Of a DNA stretch of 64,000 nt, positions 47,477 through 56,294 are shown piece by piece. Below the pieces are notes generated by a model. It did no database searches. It was not told the origin of the DNA and saw only the letters and a list, made by a program, of their open reading frames with translations. The translations under genes and the position numbers were made by a program. The stretch comes from CBDBEU01 sp965204565 (lineage in GTDB: Bacteria; Pseudomonadota; Alphaproteobacteria; Rhizobiales; TMED25), in assembly GCA_965204565.1 (NCBI GenBank), contig CBDBEU010000005.1:1054001-1118000 (forward strand), in the 5' to 3' direction. Every line of letters begins with the position of its first letter. Position 1 is the first letter of the stretch.

Positions 47477-47604
47477 CAGGTCAGTTTACTCGCTTGCAGG
47501 AACGGTCTCATACAACTCCTGCACAGCTCGTCCGACTTTCTACCAAGCTATGGAAGAGAAAATCATTTGTCATCAGCGGTTTCGGCAGGGCATTGGGATG
47601 CTTT

Positions 47605-48350
47605 TGTCAACGGCGGATCAAAACCCTGCCACTGTGGCGGAGCAAAAGCCGGCCGGTTTGGGGTGCGCACCCTGACGCGTGCGGCCCTCAAATAGCATGC
47701 ACGTTCCAGGGCGCATTGGCTGTCAGGCCAATTCCTGGAGGATCAATTTCCGGAGTTGGCGATGCGGGCGCGGCCTTGGTTCAGGCGATAGCTTTCGCCG
47801 TTCATTTCGAGGATGTTGACGTGATGTGTCAGCCGGTCGGGGAGGGCGCCGGTCGGGCGTTCGGTACCGAATGTTTCCGTCCATTCTTCGAACGGCAGGT
47901 TTGATGTGATGAGTGTGGCGCCGCGCTCGTAGCGCTGCGAGATCAGTTCGAAGAGGAGTTCGGCACCGGTCTTGCTCAGCGGTACGAAGCCCGGTTCATC
48001 GATGATCATCCATTTGACCCTGGCCATTTGGCGCTGGAGGCACAGCAGACGCTTCCCATCGCGGGCCTCCATCAGTTCATGAACCAGGGCAGGGATGCTG
48101 CTGTCACGAAGGCAACCGGCACTCCCTTCTGGCAAGCTGCCAATCCGAGGCCGAGGGCGACATGGGTCTTGCCTGTGCCCGAGGGGCCGCGCGCAATCAC
48201 ATTCTCCTTGCGCTCGATCCATTCGCAACGGGCCAACTCCAGCACCATCATCCTGTTCAGGCCGGGGATTGCTTTGAAGTCGAAGCCGTCGAGGCTTTTG
48301 GACGCCCTGAACTCCTTGGCTTTGAGCGTGTTGGCGTGATTCCGTGGGGA
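47605..48350 (-). mobile_element. IS21 family remnant with istB (second IS21 type)
   Basis: The right terminus TGTCAACGGCGGATCAAAACC lies at 47605-47625, a sequence typical of IS21-family ends. IstB on the minus strand begins at 48350 without its first residues (AKEFRASKSLDGFDFKAIPG), with Walker A GPSGTGKTHVALGLG, a phase change near 48080, Walker B KWMIIDEPGFVPLSKTGAEL, LFELISQRYERGATLITSNL and DRLTHHVNILEMNGESYRLN, ending at 47745. IstA and the left end are missing, cut by the IS5 element that begins at about 48350. Confidence 0.82.
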
Positions 48351-48370
48351 TATCAGCGACGGAGGGTACG

Positions 48371-49463
48371 ATGGCTGCACAGCGCGGGTTGTTCGATCCG
48401 GATGAGCGGTGCGCGGCGTTATCGAAGGCGGGAGATCCGCTGGAGCGGCTTGCAAGGGGTATCGACTTCGAGCTCTTCCGGCCAGAGTTGCCGGCCGGAG
48501 TTGGATGCGACGCCTGATCGTTCCGATGGCAGGCAGGGCGGGCGCCCGCCGATGGACCCGGTCCTCATGTTCAAGGTGCTGGTGATCCAGGCGCTCTACG
48601 GTCTGTCGGATGCGCAGGCGGCGTTCCAAATCATGGGCCGGCGCACCCTTGGCCGTTTCCTCGGCCTCGATGATGGCGCGCGGGCGCCGGACGAGACGAC
48701 CATCCGGCGGTTCCGGGAAGCCCTGGTGCGGACCGGCGCGGTGGAGAAACTCTTCGCCCGGTTCGACGCGCATCTTGAGGACGCCGGATATCTCGCCCGG
48801 ATATCCCGCCATGGGCGGGCAGATTGTCGATGCCACCATCGTGGCGGCCCCGCGCCAGCGCATGACCGATGCCGGGAAGGAGATCGTCAAGGGCGGGGGC
48901 ATCCCGCCTGATTGGCAGGCCAATCCCCGGAAACTGGCCCCGGAAACTGGCGCAAAAGGATCGCGACGCGCGTTGGACGCTCAAGCCAGGGCGCAGGAAG
49001 ACGCGCCCGGACGGGCACGGCGATGGGCGCAATCGCCACGCCGGTGTTCGGCTGCAAATCCCATATCAATGCCGACCGGCGCCACGGCTTCGTCCGGACA
49101 TGGATCGTCACCGACGCCGCCCGGCATGACGGACGCGTACCGGGCGGGCTTCCGGATCAGGCGAACACGGCGTATCGGTCGCAGAAGAACGAGAAGAAAA
49201 TCGCCCGGGCCGGGCTGACCTCGAAGGTCCATTTCCGCTGCCCGCCCGGCAAGCCGATGCCCGTGCATCACGAGAGGGCCAATGCCGCACGGTCGAAGGT
49301 CCGATCCACGATCGAACATCCCTTCGCCGGGATGAAGGCACGAACGGGGCTCTTCGTCCGCACCATCGGCATCGACCGGGCGAGGGCCAGGATCGGCATG
49401 GCCAGGATCGCAGTCAACATGAAACGGCTCCTGTTCCGGGGGCGCAAAGGCGCCGTGGCATAG
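48371..49463 (+). pseudogene. IS5 family transposase, multiple frameshifts
   Basis: Begins at ATG 48371 (MAAQRGLFDPDERCAALSKA, GDPLERLARGIDFELFRPEL), changes phase near 48500 (PPMDPVLMFKVLVIQALYGL, SDAQAAFQIMGRRTLGRFLG, APDETTIRRFREALVRTGAV) and has a short disruption near 48800. It continues with GGQIVDATIVAAPRQRMTDA, then has an insertion near 48940, GTAMGAIATPVFGCKSHINA, DRRHGFVRTWIVTDAARHDG, and NAARSKVRSTIEHPFAGMKA with the final Glu region, ending GRKGAVA at 49463. The element as a whole runs from about 48340 to 49500; its ends were not delimited. It truncates the IS21 remnant on its left. Confidence 0.8.
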
Positions 49464-49628
49464 CCCGGCCCCGGCGAAACCAGATCCCGAACCACAACCC
49501 AGGCAAAGGGCCGACACGCATCGCGGCCGTAAAGGCGCTCTCGCTCAACGACCTAGTCGCGGTCGCTGATCGGCCGTGGGCGGAGCAGATGGGCATAGTG
49601 TTTGATTGATCGCGCTAGCGCCGTTGCG

Positions 49629-50465
49629 TCAATGGAAGCCAGCCACGAAGGTCGTGGCTGTGAGTGTGACGCGGGCATCAAGCGGCGGATACAGTTCGAA
49701 GGCCTTCGGCTCTCGCGAGAAGTTCCAAAGCCGGATTAGGCTCCATTCCGATCGGCGCTCGTCGGCCACCGCAATTTCGTTCCGGGTGATGTGGAAAGGA
49801 GTCCGTTCCCACCCATTCGTCGTCTTCACCTCGATCAGGCGCGACCGGCCGTCCGGCGCGAAACTCGCGATGTCGTAGCCCGCGCCATCGCCATCCTCCT
49901 TCGATACCCAGCGCACCTTGCGCGCCAGGTCATCGCGCCCCGCGGATTGCAGCGATGCCTGCTCATGTGTCAGTACGCGCTCCTCGCCGGCGCGACCGAG
50001 CGCGCGGTTCCGCTCGTCCCGGCCAGCAACGTCGAACTTGCGGGCGATGTGCAGCATCTGCTCCAGCTCCTGTGGCGGCGGCTGGTTCGACCGAGTGGGC
50101 GGCGGGCCAATCCAGATCGGTGCGGCTTCCTGAAGACCGGTCGCCGGATGCGAACCCGGCAACCGGCCGAGCCATGCGGGGTTCAGCTCCAGCCACCGTG
50201 CCACCGCGTCGACCAGCGACATCTGGAAATTGAACGCCTGCTTGTAGCCGGGGATCCAGTCCTCGCCGAGCCCCTTCAGAACCGCGCTGATGTTCTGGTG
50301 CTTGAACTCCACCGATCCCTCCGAGCGGTCATTCAGCAGCGGCAGGAGCGCCCGCCGATGCTCCGCCTTTTTGTAAGGGCGCCCGGCGATGTCGTCCGCG
50401 AGCATCGCGAAATAATCCGCGACGATCAGATCGTTCTCCTCATCCGTCCAAGGATCGCTCGACAT
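49629..50465 (-). CDS. DUF3883 domain protein (restriction-endonuclease-like)
   Basis: 278 residues from ATG 50465 (MSSDPWTDEENDLIVADYFA). The N-terminal half contains DRSEGSVEFKHQNISAVLKG, LGEDWIPGYKQAFNFQMSLV, a domain often attached to DNA-processing proteins. The C-terminal half is DUF3883: NRALGRAGEERVLTHEQASL, KVRWVSKEDGDGAGYDIASF, LIEVKTTNG and FHITRNEIAVADERRSEWSL. The E...GxGYDI...IEVKTT arrangement is that of a PD-(D/E)XK nuclease fold. DUF3883 proteins frequently sit in defence islands. Intact in a region full of broken IS elements; its neighbour beyond the IS cluster is the helicase-nuclease gene on the same strand. Confidence 0.85.
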   Translation of the reverse strand: MSSDPWTDEENDLIVADYFAMLADDIAGRPYKKAEHRRALLPLLNDRSEGSVEFKHQNISAVLKGLGEDWIPGYKQAFNFQMSLVDAVARWLELNPAWLGRLPGSHPATGLQEAAPIWIGPPPTRSNQPPPQELEQMLHIARKFDVAGRDERNRALGRAGEERVLTHEQASLQSAGRDDLARKVRWVSKEDGDGAGYDIASFAPDGRSRLIEVKTTNGWERTPFHITRNEIAVADERRSEWSLIRLWNFSREPKAFELYPPLDARVTLTATTFVAGFH

Positions 50466-50849
50466 CAGGCCAAGTTACTGACGTCGCAGCTATTTGTCAT
50501 CGGAAGTCAAAGCGCTGACCCTCATATCGAAGGGCGCAGGAATGCCGATTGGCTACGCACGCACGCTTCAGAATACGCCTATCTCGCATTCTCTGGGTGA
50601 CGACGCCAGCCGGATGAACGACCGCAGAAGGTTCGATTGGGCGACACCCGAAACTGCCTGAAAACGCGGGACTTGTCTAAGCCGAACCAAAACGGACGAG
50701 GTTCGCTCGGTTAGAGACGAAAGCCGTTCAGAGACCGAAATCGGGTGCTGCGCCAGTCTCCGAGGTTCGGACGGCTCCAGCAAACCCCTTTGAAACTTGG
50801 TAGAAATTCGGCGCTTGAGGCGCGACGTTCGGAATTCGCAACAGGACAC
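50466..50849. other. intergenic region without a supported gene
   Basis: About 380 bases between the DUF3883 gene and tRNA-Ser. No coding frame with family sequence. No repeat of the tRNA 3' end that would mark an attachment site was found. It may hold the tRNA-Ser terminator and the DUF3883 promoter. Confidence 0.45.
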
Positions 50850-50939
50850 TGGCGGAGGGAGAGGGATTCGAACCCTCGAGACGGTTTCCCGCCTACACGC
50901 TTTCCAAGCGTGCGCCTTCAGCCACTCGGCCACCCCTCC
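50850..50939 (-). tRNA. tRNA-Ser (anticodon GGA)
   Basis: 90 bases with encoded CCA, class II with a long variable arm. Acceptor GGAGGGG/TCCCTCC with G73; anticodon arm CACGC-TTGGAAA-GCGTG with GGA; T-arm GAGGG-TTCGAAT-CCCTC. It reads UCC/UCU. The mepA frame overruns into its antisense strand. Confidence 0.97.
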
Positions 50940-52296
50940 ACTGCCAATCCGGCAACCAATGCGATATATCGCCCGTCCGTACCCAGACGCAAGGTTGCTG
51001 CACACAAACATCGACACCGCATGTGGCAACCGCGCACAACCTGTGATTATGTCGCCGCCATTGGACGGCATGCACAGTCGATCGGAGTTCCGTATGCTCA
51101 TATTTCGTCTCATCGGGTATCTCCTGGCTCTCACCGGTTTTGGTTTCTTGATTGCCGAAGGGGCTCGCTCTATTGCGGCAGGCGAACTCATTCTCACCAA
51201 GTTCGGCCAGAGCTGGTACGACCTTGACCGCGCCAGCCTCAATGGTGCGCAGGCGATGGTCCAAAGATACCTTCACCCCTATATCTGGGATCCGATCATC
51301 CAGACGATCCTGCAGTGGCCGACCTTCGCGGTAGCTCTTGGATTGAGTCTGCTGTTCGTGGTCATTGGTCGTCCGCGCCGGCGTGGGCGCGGAGCTGCCC
51401 GGTATTAGCCGAGGCGCCCGGCAGAGCGCCGTCGCGCTCCAAGGTGCATCCAATACTGTGCGACGGGCTGAAGGCAAATCAGCCAGCACCAGATCCGGCT
51501 TTTTCTTCCGCGGCGGCGGGGGTGTCTTAGGTTTGGCCGCCGCCTTGAACCACGATGAAAGCTCTTTGCCGCATCCATCACCTGGAGGAGGAACCGCCTG
51601 ATCGATACAGCCCGGCGCTCCATCCGGACACGAGAGCCTTACATGGAAATGATAGTGATGACCCCACCATGGCCGGATCTTGCGCAGCCATGCGCGATCA
51701 TCACCCGCGGTTTCACATAGCTCGCGCTTGATCACCGGATGGGCAAAAATCCGCGCCACTTCAGGAGAACTGGCCGCAGCCCCAATGAGATTGCCATGCG
51801 TTGCCGTCCAACGCTCGCGGTTTATCTCGGTGAGCCCCCCGTTAAGCATCGACACCGCGGAGACATTCTCACGTTCTTCGTCACTCATCAGATGGTCCGG
51901 CATCGGCCGCAGCCAGATATCAGCATCAAGCCCGATTTGATTACCGGCATGTCCCGTCAGCATCGGCCCACCACGTGGCTGCGCCATATCGCCAACCATG
52001 AGACCATGCCATCCTTCTTCGCGCGCGGCCGCGCCGAGCCGGCCAAGATAGTCGATCATTACCGGGTGACCCCAATACCGGTTTCGCGACAAGCGCATGA
52101 CTTGGTGGTTGGGGCCATTCCAAGCGAGCGCCTCGCCGCCCGCAAGGCACCCCTTGGCATAAGAGCCTACCGGTTCGGGCGCGATTGCGGCAGGCGCCAC
52201 CTTGGCGCCGAAAAGCTTCTTGGCCGGCCCGTCATGGGCGAAAAGCGGCGTGGAACACAGTACCAATGTCAACAGCCCAGCCATGGCAATGCGCAT
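50893..52296 (-). CDS. mepA: penicillin-insensitive murein endopeptidase MepA, stop codon lost
   Basis: MepA (peptidase M74, LAS metallopeptidase) cleaves D-Ala-meso-DAP cross-links in periplasmic murein. It starts at ATG 52296 with a signal peptide (MRIAMAGLLTLVLCSTPLFA). The zinc site is present: HAGNQIGLDADIWL and the HYHFHVRLSCP motif near residue 210, with conserved Cys residues (CLAGG, CPDGAPGC, CGKELSSW). The family's usual end, LADLPSARRTVLDAP, is reached near 51435, but then the frame continues for about 180 residues of non-conserved sequence, antisense to the membrane-protein gene and into tRNA-Ser, to a stop at 50893. A small frameshift or stop loss at the end explains this. Enzyme activity might survive, but the tail could destabilise the protein. 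Confidence 0.85.
   Translation of the reverse strand: MRIAMAGLLTLVLCSTPLFAHDGPAKKLFGAKVAPAAIAPEPVGSYAKGCLAGGEALAWNGPNHQVMRLSRNRYWGHPVMIDYLGRLGAAAREEGWHGLMVGDMAQPRGGPMLTGHAGNQIGLDADIWLRPMPDHLMSDEERENVSAVSMLNGGLTEINRERWTATHGNLIGAAASSPEVARIFAHPVIKRELCETAGDDRAWLRKIRPWWGHHYHFHVRLSCPDGAPGCIDQAVPPPGDGCGKELSSWFKAAAKPKTPPPPRKKKPDLVLADLPSARRTVLDAPWSATALCRAPRLIPGSSAPTPARTTNDHEQQTQSKSYREGRPLQDRLDDRIPDIGVKVSLDHRLRTIEAGAVKVVPALAELGENEFACRNRASPFGNQETKTGESQEIPDETKYEHTELRSTVHAVQWRRHNHRLCAVATCGVDVCVQQPCVWVRTGDISHWLPDWQWRGGRVAEGARLESV
51094..51408 (+). CDS. small membrane protein of unknown function
   Basis: 104 residues from ATG 51094 (MLIFRLIGYLLALTGFGFLI) with GGAG six bases upstream; the frame is open further upstream but runs through the tRNA. 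Two hydrophobic segments (residues about 3-22 and 78-95, WPTFAVALGLSLLFVVIG) flank a soluble part GELILTKFGQSWYDLDRASL and NGAQAMVQRYLHPYIWDPII. The pattern is seen in conserved small rhizobial membrane proteins without assigned function. It now overlaps, antisense, with the overrun of mepA. Intact. Confidence 0.75.
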   Translation: MLIFRLIGYLLALTGFGFLIAEGARSIAAGELILTKFGQSWYDLDRASLNGAQAMVQRYLHPYIWDPIIQTILQWPTFAVALGLSLLFVVIGRPRRRGRGAARY

Positions 52297-52333
52297 GTCG
52301 AAAGTCTCCGATTGAATACTCTCAACCCAATCC

Positions 52334-53182
52334 AGGATCCGGACTCATTATAGCCACGAGACGAGGGCTGCGGCGCGCGATAGCTGACATGACGTTTTAA
52401 TGTTGCGCTCAAAGCGCGTTGCGATGCGCCGCCGGTCCTTGAGGCGGCAGAACATGCGTTCGATGATATTTCTCTCCCTGTAGACGGCCCGATCGTCGTG
52501 ATATCGGATCCTGCGGTTCTTTCGCTGCGGGATGACGGCCCCGGTCCCGCGCTCTTCAAGCCATTTGCGCAGTTCCAGGCCGTCATGGCCCTTGCCGGCG
52601 ACACGTTCGGCGGATGGCAGCATGGCCTCGATGCAGTGCTGTGCGACCTTGCAATCATGCACGTTTCCGGGCGTCGGGAGCAGGACGCAGTTGACAAAAA
52701 CACGGGGCGGCCCTTGTGGTCGCGGACGGCGTGGAGCCCGGTGTTGCGTCCGCCTTTGGTGCGGCCGATACCATGGGGCATAGGGGCCAAGGCCCCCCTT
52801 TTCCGCCGCGGGCGCAGCGATGAACCCTGATGCAGGAGCTGTCGATGAACAGCCGGTCAAGCGTATCCTCAGCGCCTGCCGGAGCGCTGAAGATACCTTC
52901 CCGTATCCGCGCCCGGCCCGGCGGACGAAGCGGTTGCAGAGCGTCTTGCTCGGCCCGGCGACCGCCACAGCGCAGCGCATGGACGATCCCGCTCGGCACA
53001 GGACGATCATCAACTGTTTCCGGGCGCTTCCTGCCGCGCATATCGGTCGGCAGAAGCGGCGCGATCCAGGCCCGCCGAGAATCGGAAAACCGGAAGAAAT
53101 CATACATCCCGTTACCTCCTCATCGGAGGCAATGAACCATCCTCGGATCAAATCGGGAAGACGGTTATCGGGGCCGGACCCT
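52334..53182 (-). mobile_element. IS5 family element (IS427-like), damaged
   Basis: Imperfect ends AGGATCCGGACTCATTATAGCC at 52334 and (reverse complement) AGGGTCCGGCCCCGATAACC at 53182 enclose about 850 bases. No clear duplication outside (CC on the left, AG on the right). The inner sequence encodes a single IS5-type transposase on the minus strand. The same right-hand terminus is also found, alone, at 26700-26803. Confidence 0.82.
52348..53107 (-). pseudogene. IS5 family transposase, frameshifted
   Basis: Starts at 53107 (MYDFFRFSDSRRAWIAPLLP, TDMRG) and includes GIVHALRCGGR, KTLCNRFVRRAGRG and PAGAEDTLDRLFIDSSCIRV (first DDE aspartate region) in two phases. It ends with PGNVHDCKVAQHCIEAMLPS, AERVAGKGHDGLELRKWLEE, AVIPQRKNRRIRYHDDRAVY, RERNIIERMFCRLKDRRRIA (catalytic Glu) and TRFERNIK. 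At least three phase changes. The C-terminal YRERNIIER is typical of the IS427 subgroup. Confidence 0.82.
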
Positions 53183-53243
53183 AGTGCGAACAATCCTGCA
53201 AATCGACGCTCTCCACTAATTTTAAACCGGATAGAGTTCGCGA

Positions 53244-55043
53244 CTAAACATCACTCTTCAAAGCCGCGACAAACGCTTCCTGCGGAATTTCAACCCGCCC
53301 GAACTGGCGCATCTTCTTCTTGCCCGCCTTCTGTCTTTCCAGCAGCTTGCGCTTGCGGGTAACATCGCCGCCATAGCATTTCGCCGTCACGTCCTTGCGC
53401 ATCGCCGAGATCGTCTCGCGTGCAATGACCCGCCCGCCAATCGCCGCCTGCACCGGGATCTTGAACAGATGGCGTGGAATGAGCTCCTTCAGCTTTTCAC
53501 ACATCGTCCGCCCGCGACTTTCCGCGCGTGAACGGTGGACAATAACCGCCAGCGCATCGACAGGTTCTTCATTGACCCGAATCTGCATGCGAACCAAATC
53601 GCCTTCGCGATAGTCGGTGAGGTGATAGTCGAAGCTCGCATAACCGCGTGAGACCGATTTCAGACGGTCGTAGAAATCAAATACCACCTCGTTGAGCGGC
53701 AGGTCATAAACAACCATGGCGCGGCTGCCGACATAGGTCAGATTCTGTTGAATACCGCGCCGTTCCTCGCAAAGCTTGAGCACCGCGCCGAGAAATTCGT
53801 CCGGCACCAGGATCGTCGCATTGATCCATGGTTCATCAATGTGATCGACGCGCACCAGATCGGGCATGTCCGCCGGATTATGCAATTCGATCATTTCCCC
53901 GTTCGTAAGGTGCAAACGGTAGATCACGCTTGGCGCGGTAGTGATCAGATCAAGGTCGAATTCGCGCTCAAGCCGCTCGCGAACGATCTCAAGATGCAGC
54001 AGGCCGAGAAAACCGCACCGAAACCCGAGACCCAGAGCCGCTGATGTTTCCATCTCAAATTCAAAACTTGCATCATTCAGTCGCAGTCGCTCCATGGCCT
54101 CGCGAAGAGCATCGAAATCTGCCGCATCGACCGGAAATAGACCGCAAAAGACCACGGGTTGTGCCGGCTTGAAACCAGGCATTGGCGATGCCGCCGGACG
54201 CTTGTCTTCGGTAATGGTATCGCCGACGCGGGTATCTGCGACCTGTTTGATCGACCCGGTAATGAACCCAATTTGCCCCGGGCCCAACTCCTCGACAAGT
54301 TCCTGCTTGGGACGGAACACGCCAACGCGTTCGAGCTGATGCACAGCCTCGGTGGACATTAGCTTGATCCGCTGACCCTTGGAGAGTTTTCCGTCGATCA
54401 CCCGCACCAGCACGACAACACCGAGATAGGCATCATACCAGGAATCGACCAACAGCGCCTTGAGCGGTGCGTCCGGATCGCCCTGTGGCGGCGGCAGGCG
54501 ATGGACAACAGCTTCCAGCACCTCATCAATGCCGACGCCGGTCTTTGCCGAGACTTCGATCGCATCTGACGCATCGATGCCGATCACATCCTCGATCTGC
54601 CGGCGCACCCGATCCGGTTCCGCTGCCGGCAGATCGATCTTGTTGAGCACCGGCACAACTTCGTGATCATTGTCGACCGCCTGATAGACATTGGCGAGCG
54701 TTTGCGCCTCCACCCCCTGGCTTGCATCGACCACCAGCAGCGAGCCCTCGCAGGCCGCCAAAGAGCGGTTCACTTCATAGGCAAAATCCACATGGCCCGG
54801 CGTGTCCATGATGTTGAAAATATAGGTCTCGCCATCCTGCGCCTTGTATTCAAGACGCACCGCATGGGCTTTGATCGTAATCCCGCGTTCGCGCTCAAGA
54901 TCCATCGAATCGAGCACTTGCTCGCGCATTTCGCGCTCGCTCAGACCTCCGGTCTCCTGAATCAACCGGTCCGCCAGTGTCGACTTGCCATGATCGATAT
55001 GGGCGATAATCGCGAAGTTACGAATGTTGCGCTGCACAGACAT
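53244..55043 (-). CDS. lepA: elongation factor 4 (LepA)
   Basis: 599 residues, the normal length. Translational GTPase that back-translocates or remodels ribosomes and assists 30S assembly. Starts MSVQRNIRNFAIIAHIDHGK; G motifs IDHGKSTLADRLI, RGITIKAHAVRL, DTPGHVDFAYEV, NKIDLPAAEPD and SAKTGVGIDEVL; domain II (GKLSKGQRIKLM); the LepA-specific C-terminal domain RQKAGKKKMRQFGRVEIPQE and AFVAALK. No lesion. In many alphaproteobacteria it is monocistronic, as here. Pirin stump and IS1380 remnant lie upstream. Confidence 0.97.
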   Translation of the reverse strand: MSVQRNIRNFAIIAHIDHGKSTLADRLIQETGGLSEREMREQVLDSMDLERERGITIKAHAVRLEYKAQDGETYIFNIMDTPGHVDFAYEVNRSLAACEGSLLVVDASQGVEAQTLANVYQAVDNDHEVVPVLNKIDLPAAEPDRVRRQIEDVIGIDASDAIEVSAKTGVGIDEVLEAVVHRLPPPQGDPDAPLKALLVDSWYDAYLGVVVLVRVIDGKLSKGQRIKLMSTEAVHQLERVGVFRPKQELVEELGPGQIGFITGSIKQVADTRVGDTITEDKRPAASPMPGFKPAQPVVFCGLFPVDAADFDALREAMERLRLNDASFEFEMETSAALGLGFRCGFLGLLHLEIVRERLEREFDLDLITTAPSVIYRLHLTNGEMIELHNPADMPDLVRVDHIDEPWINATILVPDEFLGAVLKLCEERRGIQQNLTYVGSRAMVVYDLPLNEVVFDFYDRLKSVSRGYASFDYHLTDYREGDLVRMQIRVNEEPVDALAVIVHRSRAESRGRTMCEKLKELIPRHLFKIPVQAAIGGRVIARETISAMRKDVTAKCYGGDVTRKRKLLERQKAGKKKMRQFGRVEIPQEAFVAALKSDV

Positions 55044-55170
55044 GGTGCTGCTCTTAGCATCGCCTAGAAGACTGTGGAAGTGGCTCCAAGCGGGTCGTTA
55101 ACGTTTTGACTGCGCCCGCAATAGGCTAGTCCGGCAATGTGATGCCACGCGCAGTGCTCCGGAGGAGTAA

Positions 55171-55440
55171 ATGAACCGATCGCCCGTTGAAGACCCTCTC
55201 ACCGCGGCCCCAGGAAACGGAAACCCGGCCGTAAGCCCGATCGATACGGTGATTGTTCCCCGCGCCGTTGATCTTGGTGATTTTCAGGTGCTCCGGGCGC
55301 TGTCCTCCGACAAACGCCAGATGGTTGGGCTCTTTATCTTTTTTGGCCAGTTCGGACCGGCCGGGTTCCTGACCGGGAATGGCATCGATGTGCGCCCTCA
55401 CCCCTATATCGGGCTTGCCAGTGTGACTTACCCCGCATTT
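55171..55440 (+). pseudogene. pirin family protein, N-terminal stump cut by an IS1380 remnant
   Basis: Starts at ATG 55171 with a GGAGGAG ribosome-binding site. IDTVIVPRAVDLGDFQVLRA, LSSDKRQMVGLFIFFGQFGP and AGFLTGNGIDVRPHPYIGLA-SVTYP are the N-terminal cupin part of pirin, including the metal-ligand segment RPHPYIGL (family RPHPHIGL; the second His is Tyr here). At about 55440 the frame runs into IS1380-derived sequence and stops at 55458. The remaining ~200 residues are missing. Pirins are non-heme iron proteins with quercetinase or regulatory roles. Confidence 0.82.
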
Positions 55441-56170
55441 TCCATATGGCTCCATTGATTGATGTGATTGATCGTTGGCTCTGTGATGAGAATCAATGTC
55501 TTGAGCGCATTTTGGGGCGCGGCATATGGCGAACCCGGCGGGTGAACCGGTTGACGGGCCTCTTCGGCTCGATTTCGACCGCCGCCTGAAGCTCGAGTTC
55601 CACGGTTGCGGAATCACCACCGACGCCGGATGGCCGGCCTGCCGCGAGCCTGATGACGCGCTCGGCTTGACGGACATGGCCGGCCATGAGGACGTAAACG
55701 ACGCCGACCGCCCGGGGGGACGCGATCCCGCGATGCGATGGATTGTCGGCGGGCGCGCCGTAGCCGCCCAGGGCCATCGTGCTCGACATGGATTCCATGG
55801 CGATCCGGCAGTTCGGCGATCCGGAACGCAGCCGACTTCGTCCAGGCACTGTTCACAGCGCCGACGGCCGGCGCGGCGTTCTGCAACCCGTCGTCGAGCG
55901 TTACCGGGAACGGGACCTGCGCGGTTGTTTCCGAGGCGATGCCGCCTTCGCCGCGCCGGACATCCATGATGTTTCCGGAGGCCGAGGGCGCGTTGCCAAG
56001 GGGCCAAGTGTGTCCCGATGACGACGAAATCGGCAATCCCGGCGCGATATACGCCGGCGTAACCGTTCTAGATGTTCCTCGATCCCCACGACGATGGTCC
56101 GGGGTTGCAGATGTCCGCCCGTGGAGGCAATATCGGCTCGACGATGGCCGTCAATCCCGTGAATGTCGGT
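55441..56170 (+). mobile_element. decayed, internally deleted IS1380 family element (second type)
   Basis: Plus-strand transposase pieces in changing phases: PLRLDFDRRLKLEFHGCGIT, TDAGWPACREPDDALGLTDM, an in-frame deletion leading to EDVNDADRP and RDPAMRWIVGGRA, then another deletion, DMDSMAIRQFGDPERSRLRP, GTVHSADGRRGVLQPVVERY and RGCFRGDAAFAAPDIHDVSG, then scrambled sequence to about 56170. The termini resemble CCCGCATTTTCC (55433) and GAATGTCGG (56160). It truncates the pirin gene on its left and lies 125 bases upstream of guaA. Confidence 0.72.
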
Positions 56171-56294
56171 TGAAAAGTCACTAAAGCCTCCAATGTTCCG
56201 CCAAGTGGCAGAATCGGGGTTTGGACTATTATTCCAACAGCGCCCGCCGTAATTCGATTGCCATAGCCCGGCGCCCCGCCTATTCACCATTGCC

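Noticed and set aside
44414..50849. Integrated element bounded by a duplicated tRNA-Arg 3' end
   Set aside because: No second copy of GGTTCGAATCCTGTCGG was found downstream and no integrase gene is present, so a classical tRNA-site genomic island cannot be claimed.
50797..51093. N-terminal extension of the small membrane protein upstream to 50797
   Set aside because: The extension would be translated through the antisense strand of tRNA-Ser; ATG 51094 has its own GGAG site and begins with the membrane helix.
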